Assembly: GCF_026410925.1 (NCBI RefSeq)
Contig: NZ_CP112972.1
Span: forward strand, 1,922,001-1,986,000
Direction: 5' to 3'
Length of the DNA stretch: 64,000 nucleotides
From: Halovenus salina
GTDB taxonomy: Archaea; Halobacteriota; Halobacteria; Halobacteriales; Haloarculaceae
The notes under the pieces are model-generated. The model saw only the letters and a program-made list of their open reading frames with translations. It did no database searches and was not told where the DNA came from. This document shows, piece by piece, positions 16,523 to 25,873 of this stretch. Each line of letters opens with the position of its first letter. The first letter of the stretch is position 1. The position numbers were made by a program, and so were the translations under genes.

Positions 16523-18496
16523 TCACCGAGAGTCGAGCCGTTTCACGACCTCCCAGCTGGTTTCGTCGACGACGACGATTTCCTCGGGACCTAGCACGTA
16601 GAGGTAGTCGTCGACGTACATCGCCCGGACGCCAGGGCCGCCAACGGAGACGCTTATCTCCGCTTCGAGGGTGCCGTTCTCGTAGGAGAAGACGTAGCTC
16701 GATTCGCCAGCCGGGAGGAAGAAGACGCCGTGGCGCTCGTCTTGCAGGAATGCCCGGTGGTTCCGGTTGGCTTCCGAGAACCGCTCGTCTTCGAGGAGCT
16801 CAACGTCCTTCTCGACGGGGTTGCTCCGGTTACTTACGTCGAACGTCGACAGCTTCACTGAGCCGTCTTCCTCACCCACGCCGAGGATGAGGTCGCCCTC
16901 ATCGGCGAGCGGGTGGAGGTAATGGGAGACGCCGGGAATCTTCAGTTCGCCCTCCATCTCCGGCTCCTCGGGGTCCGAGAGGTCGAGCGTGTAGAAGGGG
17001 TCTATCTGGCGGAACGTGACAACATACCCTTCCTCGCCCTCGAAGCGCACCGAGTAGATACGCTCGGTCTCGCCCAGCCCCGTCACGGAGCCGGTCACCG
17101 ACAGTTCCTCGTCGAGCACGTAGACGTCGTTCTCGGATTCAGCACCGTGGACACGGGGAATCGTTGTCGCAATCCGGAGGTGGTCGTCGTGTTCGTCCAG
17201 CGACCACTGGTTCAGCGGATAGCCGGGCACCTCGCCGCTCGCGGTCACGTTCATCTCGTCGAGGCCGACTCTGACGATGCCGGTCGTCGACAGATTGCGC
17301 TTGTTGTCTTCGGCGTAGGTCGAGAGCTCGTCACTGAGATTTTGCTGTGCCTGCCGGCGCTCGTCGTCGAGGCCGCCGAGCCACTCCTCGATGATGACAT
17401 CGAGTTCGGTCTGTTTCGCCCGCCTGGAGATGTCGAGGGCCTGGAGGTCCTCGATGTCATCGACGACGTCCTCGCTAACGACATCCCTTCCAGGGCCGGT
17501 AAGATAGCTCGTCATTAGCTCGAACCGACTGGTCGAGCGGGTGTAGCTGAGATAGAGCGCGCTCTCCGAGACGTAGGTTGCAGAGTGCCGTATCGAGCCG
17601 ACGACGCTCGTCTCCTCTGTGAGTTCGCCCGTCGCGGGGTCGACCCGGGCGGCCGTGTAGACGGCGTCGGTGTCAGCCTGTGTGCTCGGCCGATAGACAT
17701 CCGTACACGCGACCGACTCGTCGCCGTATGGTTCTATCGGACAGGGCTCGTCCTCGGGCCTGTCCACGAGAACCAGATACAGCGAGCCGTCATAGAGACG
17801 GGCAGTCTGCAGGTCGGCGTCCAGCTTCTCGTTCCAGCGCTGCTGGGGGTCGGCGGGGTCGGAGATGTCGTACCCCCAGATGCGACCCTCCTCGAAGACG
17901 ACCAGGGTCTCGGTTTCCTCGACGAGCAACAGCTCGCCAGCCGCCGGGATGGTCGCCGCAATCTCTGGGTCGGCCGGGTCGTCGATATCGAGCACCGTCG
18001 TCTCCTCGGCGGCTCGCTGGAACCGGTGGCCGCCGTAGTAGACCGACTCGCCGTCGGTTTTCAGCACGTCCGGCTCGTCGAGGGACGCCTCCTGAACGTT
18101 CGTCTCGGAGACGCGGTCGGTCCCGCCGCCGTCGTCGCTGCCGTCACCGTCCGCACCGCCTTGCGGGGCGGCGGCGTCGCCGTCTTCCATCTCGATGTTG
18201 GTTGTCTCGACGCGCTCACGGAAGCCAAAGCGCGTGCGTTGCTGTGCTGTCTGGAAGTAGGACTCGAACGCCTCCGCGGACCCGAAGGTGTCGAGTTCCG
18301 GGTCGTCGGCGGCCCCGTCGACCCCGTCGGTAAGCGAAAGCTGACGGGAGTCGAAACCGTCGGTCCCGTCCGCCGTTCCGTCCGTGTCCGCTGTTCCGGG
18401 CGCGTCCACCAGCCCGAACGCGCCGACGACGAGCACAGCACCGACCAGCACCGTTGCGAGCAGCACGACCCCCTGACTGTTCGATTCGCGTGGCAT
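16523..18496 (-). CDS. Membrane-anchored, exported beta-propeller domain protein
   Basis: 657 residues. One N-terminal hydrophobic segment (GVVLLATVLVGAVLVVGAFGLV) acts as signal or anchor, followed by a low-complexity Asp/Gly/Thr linker. The main part begins with TNVQEASLDEPDVLKTDGESVYY and contains repeated strands such as TVLDIDDPADPEIAATI and YTLDLSDPEEPEMEGELKIPG. These are the marks of the secreted beta-propeller family found in bacteria and haloarchaea (Beta_propel). The role is unknown; such proteins are thought to be extracellular binding scaffolds. It stands apart from its neighbours, with short gaps on both sides. Confidence 0.85.
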   Translation of the reverse strand: MPRESNSQGVVLLATVLVGAVLVVGAFGLVDAPGTADTDGTADGTDGFDSRQLSLTDGVDGAADDPELDTFGSAEAFESYFQTAQQRTRFGFRERVETTNIEMEDGDAAAPQGGADGDGSDDGGGTDRVSETNVQEASLDEPDVLKTDGESVYYGGHRFQRAAEETTVLDIDDPADPEIAATIPAAGELLLVEETETLVVFEEGRIWGYDISDPADPQQRWNEKLDADLQTARLYDGSLYLVLVDRPEDEPCPIEPYGDESVACTDVYRPSTQADTDAVYTAARVDPATGELTEETSVVGSIRHSATYVSESALYLSYTRSTSRFELMTSYLTGPGRDVVSEDVVDDIEDLQALDISRRAKQTELDVIIEEWLGGLDDERRQAQQNLSDELSTYAEDNKRNLSTTGIVRVGLDEMNVTASGEVPGYPLNQWSLDEHDDHLRIATTIPRVHGAESENDVYVLDEELSVTGSVTGLGETERIYSVRFEGEEGYVVTFRQIDPFYTLDLSDPEEPEMEGELKIPGVSHYLHPLADEGDLILGVGEEDGSVKLSTFDVSNRSNPVEKDVELLEDERFSEANRNHRAFLQDERHGVFFLPAGESSYVFSYENGTLEAEISVSVGGPGVRAMYVDDYLYVLGPEEIVVVDETSWEVVKRLDSR

Positions 18497-18568
18497 ATCT
18501 GTGATGACGTGGCCGACTCCTATAACCGCAACTTAGGCTCAAACAGCCGTTTGAGCCGACAGCGCCGC

Positions 18569-19690
18569 CTAGAAGAACTCGTCGAGTCGCTCGGCGGCCT
18601 CCTCGACGCGGGGTGAGACGAGCGCAAACCGCATCCACTCCGAGCGGGAGTCACCGAACGCCTCGCCGGGCATTCCAGCGACACCGGCTTCGTCGATGAG
18701 CCACTCGATGTTCTCCATCGTCCCGGGGGTCCCCGGGAACCGGGCCATGACGTAGAAACTCCCCTCGGGCTCGGTGTAGTCGGCCCCGGCGGCGTCGAGG
18801 GCAGAGGTAAAGCGGTCGATGCGCTCGACCATCCGCTCGCGGACCGCCTCGTAGTACTCGGGGCCGGTCTCGCGAAGCGCCTGTAACACGGCGGTCTGGG
18901 CGGGCCGTGAGATGGCGACGTTCGTCAGCATATGCCGAGTCCGGGCCGAATCGACGAGGTCGCCGTAGGGGCCGGGGCGGTCCTCCCGGGGGAAGATGGC
19001 GTAGCCGACCCGCCAGCCCGTAATCGCCATCGACTTCGAGAACGAGTTTGTGACGACACGGTTCGGTGAGTCGAAGGAGAGCGCGGACGTGAACCGTCCG
19101 GAGTAATCGAAGTGGTCGTACACCTCGTCGCTGACCAGCAGTGCGCCGTACTCCTCGGCAATCTCGACCAGCTCCTCGATGGTGTCGCCGTCGTAGGTGA
19201 CGCCCATGGGGTTGTTCGGGGAGTTGACGACGATGACGGCGGTCTCTGTGCTCGCGCGTTCGCGAACCGCCGCCGGGTTGAGGTGACCGTCCGCCTCGAC
19301 GGGCACGAACGTCTTCTCAGCGTCGAGCAGGCTCGTCCGCCCGTCGTAGTAGGGGTAGACTGGGTCGGTGAGGATGATTTCGTTGCCCTCCATCGCGTCG
19401 AGTCCCTCGGTCATGGCGAGGTGATTGGCCTCCCCCGCGCCGTTCGTGATGACGACCTGGGAGATATCGACACCCCGACGCTGTGCGATCTCCTCGCGGA
19501 GTTCGGGAAGCCCGACACTCGGGGGGTACTGGAACTCCTCGGGGCTGGCGTCGGCATACTCGTGGAGCCCATCCCGGAGTGCCTCGGGTGGCTCCCAGTC
19601 GGGGTTGCCACTGACCATGTCGATGACATCGCCGTCGGCCTCGCTGGCGTAGTTCATCACGTAGAAAAACGGTGGTGTATCGTCGTCCAT
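18569..19690 (-). CDS. PLP-dependent aminotransferase, class I/II
   Basis: 373 residues. The PLP lysine is Lys219 in TNSFSKSMAITGWRVGY; Asn160 region NSPNNPMG, Asp188 and Tyr191 in SDEVYDHFDY, and Arg near the C-terminus (SEWMRFALVSP) complete the cofactor and substrate contacts. It transfers amino groups between amino acids and 2-oxo acids; aspartate/aromatic-type specificity is possible but cannot be fixed. The start MDDDTPPFFYVMNYA is usual for haloarchaeal members. It lies 60 bp upstream of a GNAT gene end and in the same direction. Confidence 0.92.
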   Translation of the reverse strand: MDDDTPPFFYVMNYASEADGDVIDMVSGNPDWEPPEALRDGLHEYADASPEEFQYPPSVGLPELREEIAQRRGVDISQVVITNGAGEANHLAMTEGLDAMEGNEIILTDPVYPYYDGRTSLLDAEKTFVPVEADGHLNPAAVRERASTETAVIVVNSPNNPMGVTYDGDTIEELVEIAEEYGALLVSDEVYDHFDYSGRFTSALSFDSPNRVVTNSFSKSMAITGWRVGYAIFPREDRPGPYGDLVDSARTRHMLTNVAISRPAQTAVLQALRETGPEYYEAVRERMVERIDRFTSALDAAGADYTEPEGSFYVMARFPGTPGTMENIEWLIDEAGVAGMPGEAFGDSRSEWMRFALVSPRVEEAAERLDEFF

Positions 19691-19750
19691 ACGACCACCT
19701 GCGAGCGGTGTCTACCTGTCTCTTGTGGTCGTGTTGTCGTCGGCCAGCAT

Positions 19751-20290
19751 CTACAGATACCGCGACATACGGTGTGTGATACTCATCGGGTTGACGACGC
19801 TGAATCCGGCACGCGAGTACAGCCGCTGGAGCTTTCGCTCGGATTTGCCGACCGACAGCCAGACGTATTCTGTGCCTTCTGCCTGTGCGTGACCCATCCC
19901 GGCGGACAGAAGTCTGGTCCCGATACCAGCTCCCTGGTACTCCTGGTGAACGAAAATGGCCAGCTCGTGTCGACCGGTGTCGTCGGGGACGAAACTGACG
20001 TGGCCGACGACTCGGTCGCCGTGGCACGCAACAACGTCGGGGCCGTCGAGAATCGTATCCAGCCACTCGCGTATCGCAGGCTCTGACAGCGGCGGCACCC
20101 CCTGTGCGCGTTGCTCTGGGGCGAAGTCGTCGTACATCTCGACCAGCTGCGCGCGGTCTTCCTTGTGGTAGGCCCTGACAGCTATCTCCCGACCTGCATC
20201 GTCTGTGAACGCCTGTGGCGGATGACTTGGCCGTATCCGCTCGGGGCCGACTCTTTCTCGAACTGTGCGAACGAACTCTCGAACGCCCAT
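19751..20290 (-). CDS. GNAT-family N-acetyltransferase
   Basis: 179 residues. The acetyl-CoA binding motif is in QEYQGAGIGTRLLSAGMGHA (Q/RxxGxG/A), preceded by strands GHVSFVPDDTGRHELAIFVH and followed by VWLSVGKSERKLQRLYSRAGF, all typical of GNAT enzymes. It would acetylate an amine on a small molecule or protein. The first 30 residues are a basic extension before the domain. Upstream is a 134-bp AT-rich gap that must contain its promoter. Confidence 0.88.
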   Translation of the reverse strand: MGVREFVRTVRERVGPERIRPSHPPQAFTDDAGREIAVRAYHKEDRAQLVEMYDDFAPEQRAQGVPPLSEPAIREWLDTILDGPDVVACHGDRVVGHVSFVPDDTGRHELAIFVHQEYQGAGIGTRLLSAGMGHAQAEGTEYVWLSVGKSERKLQRLYSRAGFSVVNPMSITHRMSRYL

Positions 20291-20424
20291 GAATTATATG
20301 AATGACTGTGGACACAAAGGTACTTTGGACATATACTCATTATATCCTAATACAGTTGGATATATAACAATCTATAATGTGGGTGCGCCAACGCCAGAAA
20401 AGATAGTCCGTCAGGTGCCGCGTG
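20291..20424. promoter_or_regulatory. AT-rich intergenic segment with an inverted repeat
   Basis: Between the GNAT start and the hemE stop. It contains several TATA-like stretches and the inverted repeat TATATCC (20341-20347) ... GGATATA (20358-20364) separated by 10 nt. It probably carries the GNAT promoter and possibly a regulator site. No small ORF with coding character is seen. Confidence 0.4.
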
Positions 20425-21432
20425 CTACCACTGCCAGTCTTTCGCGGTCTCGACAAAGGCCTCGACGCCGTCGACGGGTGTATCCTTGTGGACGCCGTGG
20501 CCGAGATTCAGAATGTGCCCCTCGGGACCGGCGGCCTCGATAATCTCGCGGGTCTGCTCGCGGACGGCGTCTGTCTCGCCGTACAACGCTGTGGGGTCGA
20601 GGTTCCCCTGGACGGGAGTCTCGCCCAGTTGCTCGCGGGCGGTCGCCATCTCGGTGGTCCAGTCCAGACTCACGACATCGGCCCCAGTCTCTTCGAGGAG
20701 GTCGAGCCGGCCGTTCATCCGGCGGACGAAGATAATCGTCGGCACGTCCAGCCCGTCGAGGATGCGCTGGTGGAGCGGCAACAGGAACTCCCGGTAGTCG
20801 GCGGTCGTCAGCTCGCCGGCATAGGTGTCGAACAGCTGGAGCACGTCCGCACCGTTGTCGATCTGGAACTGCAGATACTCTCGGACGACCTCGGCGAAGG
20901 AGTCAAGTAGTGCCCGAAAGGCGTCGGGATGGCGCGCCCGGAGCGCTCGCAGGGGGCGGTGGGTGCGACTGGGCTCGCCGGCCACCGCATAGGACGCGAG
21001 CGTGAACGGGCCGCCGGCGAAGCCGATAATCGCAGTCTCATCGCCGACGCGCTCAGTGAGCCGACGGAGGAGCGCACCAACGTACTCCAGTTCCTCGCGC
21101 ACGTCGCCGACAGCCCGGTCGGCATCGTCGGGGCCGTCAACGGGGTTCTCGACGACCGGGCCGACACCGCTCTCGATATGATAGGAGAAACCGAGTGGCT
21201 CCAGCACGGTCAGAATATCGGAGAACATCACCAGTCCGTCAGGACGGTAGTACTCCCAGGGGAGGAGCGTAATTTCCTCTGCAACCGCCGGCGTCTTGAT
21301 GGCTTCGAGAAAGCTGTACTCCTCGCGTATCTCGCGGTACTCGGGGATGTGGCGGCCGGCCTGTCGCATCATCCAGACAGGAGGCCGCTCGGTGTGCTCT
21401 CCACGCGCCGCGCGAACGAGCAGGTCGTCCAT
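20425..21432 (-). CDS. hemE: Uroporphyrinogen decarboxylase
   Basis: 335 residues, the family length. Converts uroporphyrinogen III to coproporphyrinogen III in haem synthesis by removing four acetate carboxyls. The signature MMRQAGRHIPEYRE near residue 22 is present, as are FSDILTVLEPLGF, GFAGGPFTLASYAV and the C-terminal NLGHGVHKDTPVDGVEAFV. All are characteristic of HemE. It is divergent from the uspA-like gene, with about 85 bp between them. Confidence 0.95.
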   Translation of the reverse strand: MDDLLVRAARGEHTERPPVWMMRQAGRHIPEYREIREEYSFLEAIKTPAVAEEITLLPWEYYRPDGLVMFSDILTVLEPLGFSYHIESGVGPVVENPVDGPDDADRAVGDVREELEYVGALLRRLTERVGDETAIIGFAGGPFTLASYAVAGEPSRTHRPLRALRARHPDAFRALLDSFAEVVREYLQFQIDNGADVLQLFDTYAGELTTADYREFLLPLHQRILDGLDVPTIIFVRRMNGRLDLLEETGADVVSLDWTTEMATAREQLGETPVQGNLDPTALYGETDAVREQTREIIEAAGPEGHILNLGHGVHKDTPVDGVEAFVETAKDWQW

Positions 21433-21516
21433 TGTCTTCTGGTTCGGTCAGGAGGCGTTAAGCGTTTGCGAACCACCGCCGGAAGCTTCAAACGTCCGTG
21501 CATGTGAACAATACAC

Positions 21517-21945
21517 ATGAACGGGCGCGTCCTCTTGCCGCTGGACGGCAACGAACACGGGAGGCGGGCCTACGAGTACGCGGCCGAGCTCTTTCCGGAT
21601 GCCACATTCGTCCTGTTACACGTCATCAACCCCGCGGACGCGAACGTCCCGGTCGACGGCGCGATATCGACGTTTCCGGAGGGGTGGTACGAGAAGCGAC
21701 AGGACCGTGCCGAGCAGGTCTTTGCGGGCATCGAGGAGCTGGCCGCCGAGGACGGTATCGAGACCACACAGGCCGTCGAACTCGGCAAGCCGACGCGGAA
21801 GATACTCGACGTGGCAGCGGCCGAGCAGGTCGACCACATTGTGATGGCGACACACGGCCGCCAGGGCGTCTCGCGGCTCTTGCTCGGGAGCACCGCCGAG
21901 ACCGTCGCCCGGTGTTCCGACGTTCCTGTGACCATCGCTCCCTGA
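21517..21945 (+). CDS. Universal stress protein, UspA family
   Basis: 142 residues. N-terminal VLLPLDGNEHGRRAYEYA contains the first strand and the nucleotide-contact Asp. The ATP-binding motif is seen as MATHGRQGVSRLLLGSTAETV (GxxGx9GS). UspA proteins bind ATP or AMP and assist survival under stress through unknown partners. The Usp-type ending CSDVPVTIA is intact. It is the first gene of a rightward group; the CBS gene follows after 78 bp. Confidence 0.92.
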   Translation: MNGRVLLPLDGNEHGRRAYEYAAELFPDATFVLLHVINPADANVPVDGAISTFPEGWYEKRQDRAEQVFAGIEELAAEDGIETTQAVELGKPTRKILDVAAAEQVDHIVMATHGRQGVSRLLLGSTAETVARCSDVPVTIAP

Positions 21946-22023
21946 CGACTGTTTCCGTCGATTCTCGTCAGGGCGTACCAATGTGTAAGGACTTAGTAGA
22001 TGGGCCGTGGATTATCGGGCAGT

Positions 22024-22875
22024 ATGAACGTCGAAGATGTCATGACGAGTCGTGAGGAGGTCGTCACCGTCGAGGTGCCGGGGACGCGTGACGACGCACT
22101 CGATTACCTACAGGAACGCCAGTTCTCTTCGGTCCCCGCGGTCAAACAGACCGACGACGGGGAACAGTTTCGCGGTATCGTCTCGCGGAGTTCGCTCATC
22201 AAACGCCCCGACGAGGACCAACTCGCTCTGCTCGCCGACGACGGTGCCTCGACGACGACCGGAACGCCGGTCAGCGAGGTCGCCGACCTGATGCTCCGGG
22301 AAGACGAGCGCCGAGTCCCGGTTCTGGACGGCGACGAACTCGACGGTATCGTCACCGTAACCGACATCGTGCGAGCAATCGCCCGCGGCGCAGTCTCGGA
22401 GGATGTCGAGGTCGGCTCCGTCGAGGGCGCGGAGGTCAACTGCGTCTACAGCGGCACCCCCCTTCCCGTCGCCGAGCGGGAACTCGCCCACGCCGGCGTC
22501 CCCTACGCGGTCGTGCTCGACGACGACGGCGGGATGACCGGCATGCTGACAGAGGTCGACCTCCTCGCTGTTGCTCGCGTCGTCGAGGGCGAAGAGGATA
22601 TCGGTGAGTCGATTGCCAACGAGGACGACGACTGGGCCTGGGAGGGTATCAAAGCGGTCGGCAACAGCTACATGCCCACCCGGAACGTCGAGATTCCGAA
22701 CAGGGCAGTCGAGGCCTTCATGACCGCTGATGTCGTCTCTGTGAGTTCGAAACGGCCGGTCACAGAGGCCGCACAGCTCATGATCGAACACGACATCGAA
22801 CAGATACCCATCGTCAGCGGCGGCCAGCTCTCGGGTATCGTCCAGGACGTGGACTTACTGGAGGCGATACGATGA
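22024..22875 (+). CDS. Protein with four CBS domains
   Basis: 283 residues from the ATG at 22024 (MNVEDVMTSREEVVTVEVPG). Two Bateman modules are visible: CBS motifs begin at MNVEDVMTS, VSEVADLMLREDERRVPVLD, a divergent third around VAERELAHAGVPYAVVLDDDGG, and MTADVVSVSSKRPVTEAAQLM. CBS pairs bind adenosyl nucleotides or S-adenosylmethionine and regulate partner proteins. The stop codon overlaps the glyS start by 4 bp, so expression is coupled to the glycyl-tRNA synthetase. No effector domain is attached. Confidence 0.9.
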   Translation: MNVEDVMTSREEVVTVEVPGTRDDALDYLQERQFSSVPAVKQTDDGEQFRGIVSRSSLIKRPDEDQLALLADDGASTTTGTPVSEVADLMLREDERRVPVLDGDELDGIVTVTDIVRAIARGAVSEDVEVGSVEGAEVNCVYSGTPLPVAERELAHAGVPYAVVLDDDGGMTGMLTEVDLLAVARVVEGEEDIGESIANEDDDWAWEGIKAVGNSYMPTRNVEIPNRAVEAFMTADVVSVSSKRPVTEAAQLMIEHDIEQIPIVSGGQLSGIVQDVDLLEAIR

Positions 22876-24608
22876 GTGAGGGCGACCGCCTCGCCGAGCT
22901 CGCCAAGCGCCGCGGCTTTTTTAACCAGACCGCGGCGGCCTACGGCGGCGTCGCCGGCTTCTACACCTACGGCCCGCAGGGCGCGGCGCTGAAAGACAAC
23001 ATCGAGGCCGCCTGGCGCGACCGCTACGTCACCCGCGAGGGCCACATGGAGATCGACGCGCCGACCGTGCTCCCCGAGCCGGTCTTCGAGGCCTCGGGCC
23101 ATGTCGAGACGTTTACCGACATGCTCGTCGAGTGTGCCAACTGCGGCGAGAGTCACCGCGCAGACCACCTCGTCGAGGACCACCCCGACTCGACCGTCGA
23201 GGACGCCGAAGCCCTCCCGAACGAGGAGGTCGGCGAACTTATCGCCGAATACAGCATCGACTGCCCCGACTGCGGGACGGCGCTCGCCGAGGAACCCGTC
23301 GAGGACTTCAATCTCATGTTCGAGACGAACATCGGTCCCGGCAGCTCCTCGCCGGGCTACCTGCGCCCCGAGACCGCACAGGGCATCTTCGTCGACTTCC
23401 CGCAGTGGGCCGAGTACGCCCGCAACCAGCTCCCCTTCGGCGTCGCCCAGATTGGCAAGGCCTACCGCAACGAAATCAGCCCGCGCAAGTCCATCATCCG
23501 GGTCCGGGAGTTCGCACAGGCCGAACTCGAGCACTTCGTCGACCCCGAGGACGAGCCGCCGCTCGAACGCGTCGAGGACGTCGAAATTCCACTCTACTCT
23601 GTTTCCCAACAGCAGTCCGACGGCGGCGTCGAGGAGATGACGGTGCGAGAAGCCGTCGATAACGGTGTCGTCGACAGTGAGTGGCTGGCCTACTACCTCG
23701 GTATCTCGAAGGCGTGGTACGAGCGCATCGGCGTCGACATGGACCGCTTTCGGTACCGCCAACACCTCTCCGGCGAGCTCTCACACTACGCCTCGGAGTG
23801 TTGGGACGCCGAGTCCGAACTCGGCGGCGACTGGGTCGAGTTGACCGGCTTCGCCACGCGTGGCACCTACGACCTCGACAAACACGCCGAGTACACCGGC
23901 GAGGACTTCTCGGTCTTCCAGCAGTACGACGAGCCCGTCACCGTCGAGCGCCCGACGGTCGACCCAGAGATGAGCTATCTCGGGCCCGAGTTCGGCAACG
24001 CGGCGGGCGACATCGTCGATGAACTCGAAGCCCTGGCCGAGCGCGACCCCGACGCCTTCGACGGCGAGACTGTGACCGTCGAGGCCGACGGCGGGAGCTA
24101 CGAGGTCCCGACCGAGAAGACCGGCTTTGCGGTCGAAGAGGTGACTGAGGCCGGCGAACACGTCACGCCACATATCATCGAACCCTCTTTCGGCGTCGGG
24201 CGGCTCATCTACACGTCGCTGGCGCATAGCTACCGCGAGGACGAAATCGACGGCGAGGAGCGGACCCGGCTGGCACTGCCGCCGGAGGTCGCACCCACGA
24301 CCGTCGGTGTCTTCCCCTTGATGGATAAGGACGGCCTCGGCGAGCGCGCCCGCGAGTTGGCGAGCGACCTTCGGGCGGCCGGCCTTGAAGTCACCTACGA
24401 CGACTCGGGTGCAATCGGGCGGCGCTACCGCCGTCAGGACGAGGTCGGGACGCCGTTCTGTGTCACCGTCGACTACGACACGCTCGACGAGGAGACCGTG
24501 ACCGTCCGCGAGCGCGACAGCACCGACCAGGTACGGGTTCCCGTCGCAGACCTTCCGGAAACGCTCGCTTCCCTCCGCGACGGCGACATCACATTCGACG
24601 ACCTCTGA
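22872..24608 (+). CDS. glyS: Glycyl-tRNA synthetase (alpha2, class II)
   Basis: 578 residues. Charges tRNA-Gly with glycine. Class II motifs: motif 1 near RGFFNQTAAAYGGVAGFYTYGPQG, motif 2 FGVAQIGKAYRNEISPRKSIIRVREF, and motif 3 EPSFGVGRLIYTSL; a Cys4 cluster (CANCGESH ... CPDCGT) suggests a zinc-binding insertion, as in archaeal enzymes. The C-terminal anticodon-binding domain begins at about PTTVGVFPLMD. The start ATG overlaps the CBS gene stop by 4 bp. The next gene follows in 4 bp, giving a three-gene operon. Confidence 0.97.
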   Translation: MSEGDRLAELAKRRGFFNQTAAAYGGVAGFYTYGPQGAALKDNIEAAWRDRYVTREGHMEIDAPTVLPEPVFEASGHVETFTDMLVECANCGESHRADHLVEDHPDSTVEDAEALPNEEVGELIAEYSIDCPDCGTALAEEPVEDFNLMFETNIGPGSSSPGYLRPETAQGIFVDFPQWAEYARNQLPFGVAQIGKAYRNEISPRKSIIRVREFAQAELEHFVDPEDEPPLERVEDVEIPLYSVSQQQSDGGVEEMTVREAVDNGVVDSEWLAYYLGISKAWYERIGVDMDRFRYRQHLSGELSHYASECWDAESELGGDWVELTGFATRGTYDLDKHAEYTGEDFSVFQQYDEPVTVERPTVDPEMSYLGPEFGNAAGDIVDELEALAERDPDAFDGETVTVEADGGSYEVPTEKTGFAVEEVTEAGEHVTPHIIEPSFGVGRLIYTSLAHSYREDEIDGEERTRLALPPEVAPTTVGVFPLMDKDGLGERARELASDLRAAGLEVTYDDSGAIGRRYRRQDEVGTPFCVTVDYDTLDEETVTVRERDSTDQVRVPVADLPETLASLRDGDITFDDL

Positions 24609-24612
24609 ACCG

Positions 24613-25221
24613 ATGGACAGAGTCGACGTGCGAACCGTGCTGTTCCGGGACGAAATCGCCCGTCGACTGGTCCACGCGAGCGGGAGTGTGTTGCCGCTCG
24701 CCTATCTTGCTGACCTCACGACGTGGCCCCAGACCCAGGCGCTGTTTGTTGTCGGCGCGACGGTTGCGCTGGCTCTGGAGGCACTCCGTCACACCGGCCG
24801 TATCGACTGGCGCATTTACGACTACCTCATCCGCGAGTACGAGGCCGACAACGTCGCGGCCTACGCCCTCTATATGCTGTCGAGTGCGGTCGTCGTCGTG
24901 GCCTTCGAGCCACAGATTGCCGTCCCTGCCGTCTTCATGTTGACCGTCGGCGACTCACTCAGCGGGCTGGTCGCCGGCGACGAGTTCCGCCGGGTGAAAC
25001 GGCCCCGGGCGCTCGCGGTGATGTTTGCTGTCAGTGCGGCGCTTGCCGCGCCTTTCCACCCCGAGACGCCGCTTGCGGTCCTGTTGGGTGCGGCAGGGGC
25101 GACCGTCGCCGACGGCTACAAGCCGGTGATTCGAACCTACGTCATCGACGACAATCTCACGATTCCCCCAGTCGGGGCGGCGGCGATGGCCGTCGGTATC
25201 GAACTGACCGCGCTGGTGTGA
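24613..25221 (+). CDS. Dolichol kinase-like membrane protein
   Basis: 202 residues with about six predicted membrane segments. The stretch VFMLTVGDSLSGLVAGDEF and the following KRPRALAVMFAVSAALAA match the CTP-binding core of the dolichol/phytol/diacylglycerol kinase family (Sec59, VTE5, Dgk1). In haloarchaea the expected substrate is dolichol, used as carrier of N-linked glycans, but this is inferred from the family only. It begins 4 bp after the glyS stop codon. Confidence 0.82.
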   Translation: MDRVDVRTVLFRDEIARRLVHASGSVLPLAYLADLTTWPQTQALFVVGATVALALEALRHTGRIDWRIYDYLIREYEADNVAAYALYMLSSAVVVVAFEPQIAVPAVFMLTVGDSLSGLVAGDEFRRVKRPRALAVMFAVSAALAAPFHPETPLAVLLGAAGATVADGYKPVIRTYVIDDNLTIPPVGAAAMAVGIELTALV

Positions 25222-25232
25222 CTGGTTCGGTT

Positions 25233-25601
25233 TCACTGTAGCCACTCGTACCATTCGTCGAGTTCCACGACGTTGTTGGAGAGCTCGGCGATTCCGTACT
25301 GTTCGAGGACGGCGTCTACAGTTCGTGCCAGTCCTTCCGGGTCCTCGTCCGGAAGCTTCTGGTCGTAGTAGAGGAGGAGCCCGGAGTGGTCTACCTCCCG
25401 GTGGAGCGCTTCGAAGTCCTTCGCGTTGTTCGAGATCAAGAGCGTCTCGTTTTCACCACACCATCGGAGCAACGCTCTGTCGCTCGTGTGCTCGCCGAAT
25501 CGGTCCTTTGCTTGACTGACGGGATAGCCCCGACTCCGAAGGATGTGCTCGAACACTCGTCCGACGTGTTCGTCGAGCAGCAACTCCGGCGTCGAACTCA
25601 T
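25233..25601 (-). CDS. DUF5615-type PIN-like toxin candidate
   Basis: 122 residues. The N-terminus LLLDEHVGRVFEHILRSRG and the SDRALLRWCGENETLLISNNAKDFEAL stretch match the DUF5615 family, which is PIN-like with an acidic active site (Asp9, Asp near NxKDF). The start overlaps the stop of the DUF433 gene by 4 bp. DUF433/DUF5615 pairs are widespread predicted toxin-antitoxin modules. Nuclease activity is expected from the fold but is not shown here. Confidence 0.82.
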   Translation of the reverse strand: MSSTPELLLDEHVGRVFEHILRSRGYPVSQAKDRFGEHTSDRALLRWCGENETLLISNNAKDFEALHREVDHSGLLLYYDQKLPDEDPEGLARTVDAVLEQYGIAELSNNVVELDEWYEWLQ

Positions 25602-25873
25602 GAAATCGGTTCTTTGGGCTTCAGCGACGACTCGCTGACCGACTCGAACGCCGCGGCGTTCTCGTGTTCGTGTGCCCGCATCTCCTCGATGTTGTCGTAG
25701 TAGTACGCCAGCGCCTCGTAGACTGCCGCCAGTGAAACCTCGAACTGGTCGGCGACGTAGGCCGGCGACTGCCCGCCTTCGATTGCCTTCGCGGCGACGT
25801 GACGAACGCCGACCCGGGTCCCCTCGATGCGAGGTTCCCCGCCGAGTACGTCTTCGTCGCTGGTGATGGGCAT
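25598..25873 (-). CDS. DUF433-type antitoxin candidate
   Basis: 91 residues from the ATG at 25873. The sequence DEDVLGGEPRIEGTRVGVRHVA and the helix-turn-helix-like ADQFEVSLAAVYEALAYYYDNIEEM are the DUF433 hallmark. The start is supported by a TATA box (GTATAAAAG on the minus strand, about 25896-25904) 27 nt upstream, consistent with a leaderless mRNA. As the first gene of the pair it would neutralise the DUF5615 product and probably repress the operon. Confidence 0.85.
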   Translation of the reverse strand: MPITSDEDVLGGEPRIEGTRVGVRHVAAKAIEGGQSPAYVADQFEVSLAAVYEALAYYYDNIEEMRAHEHENAAAFESVSESSLKPKEPIS

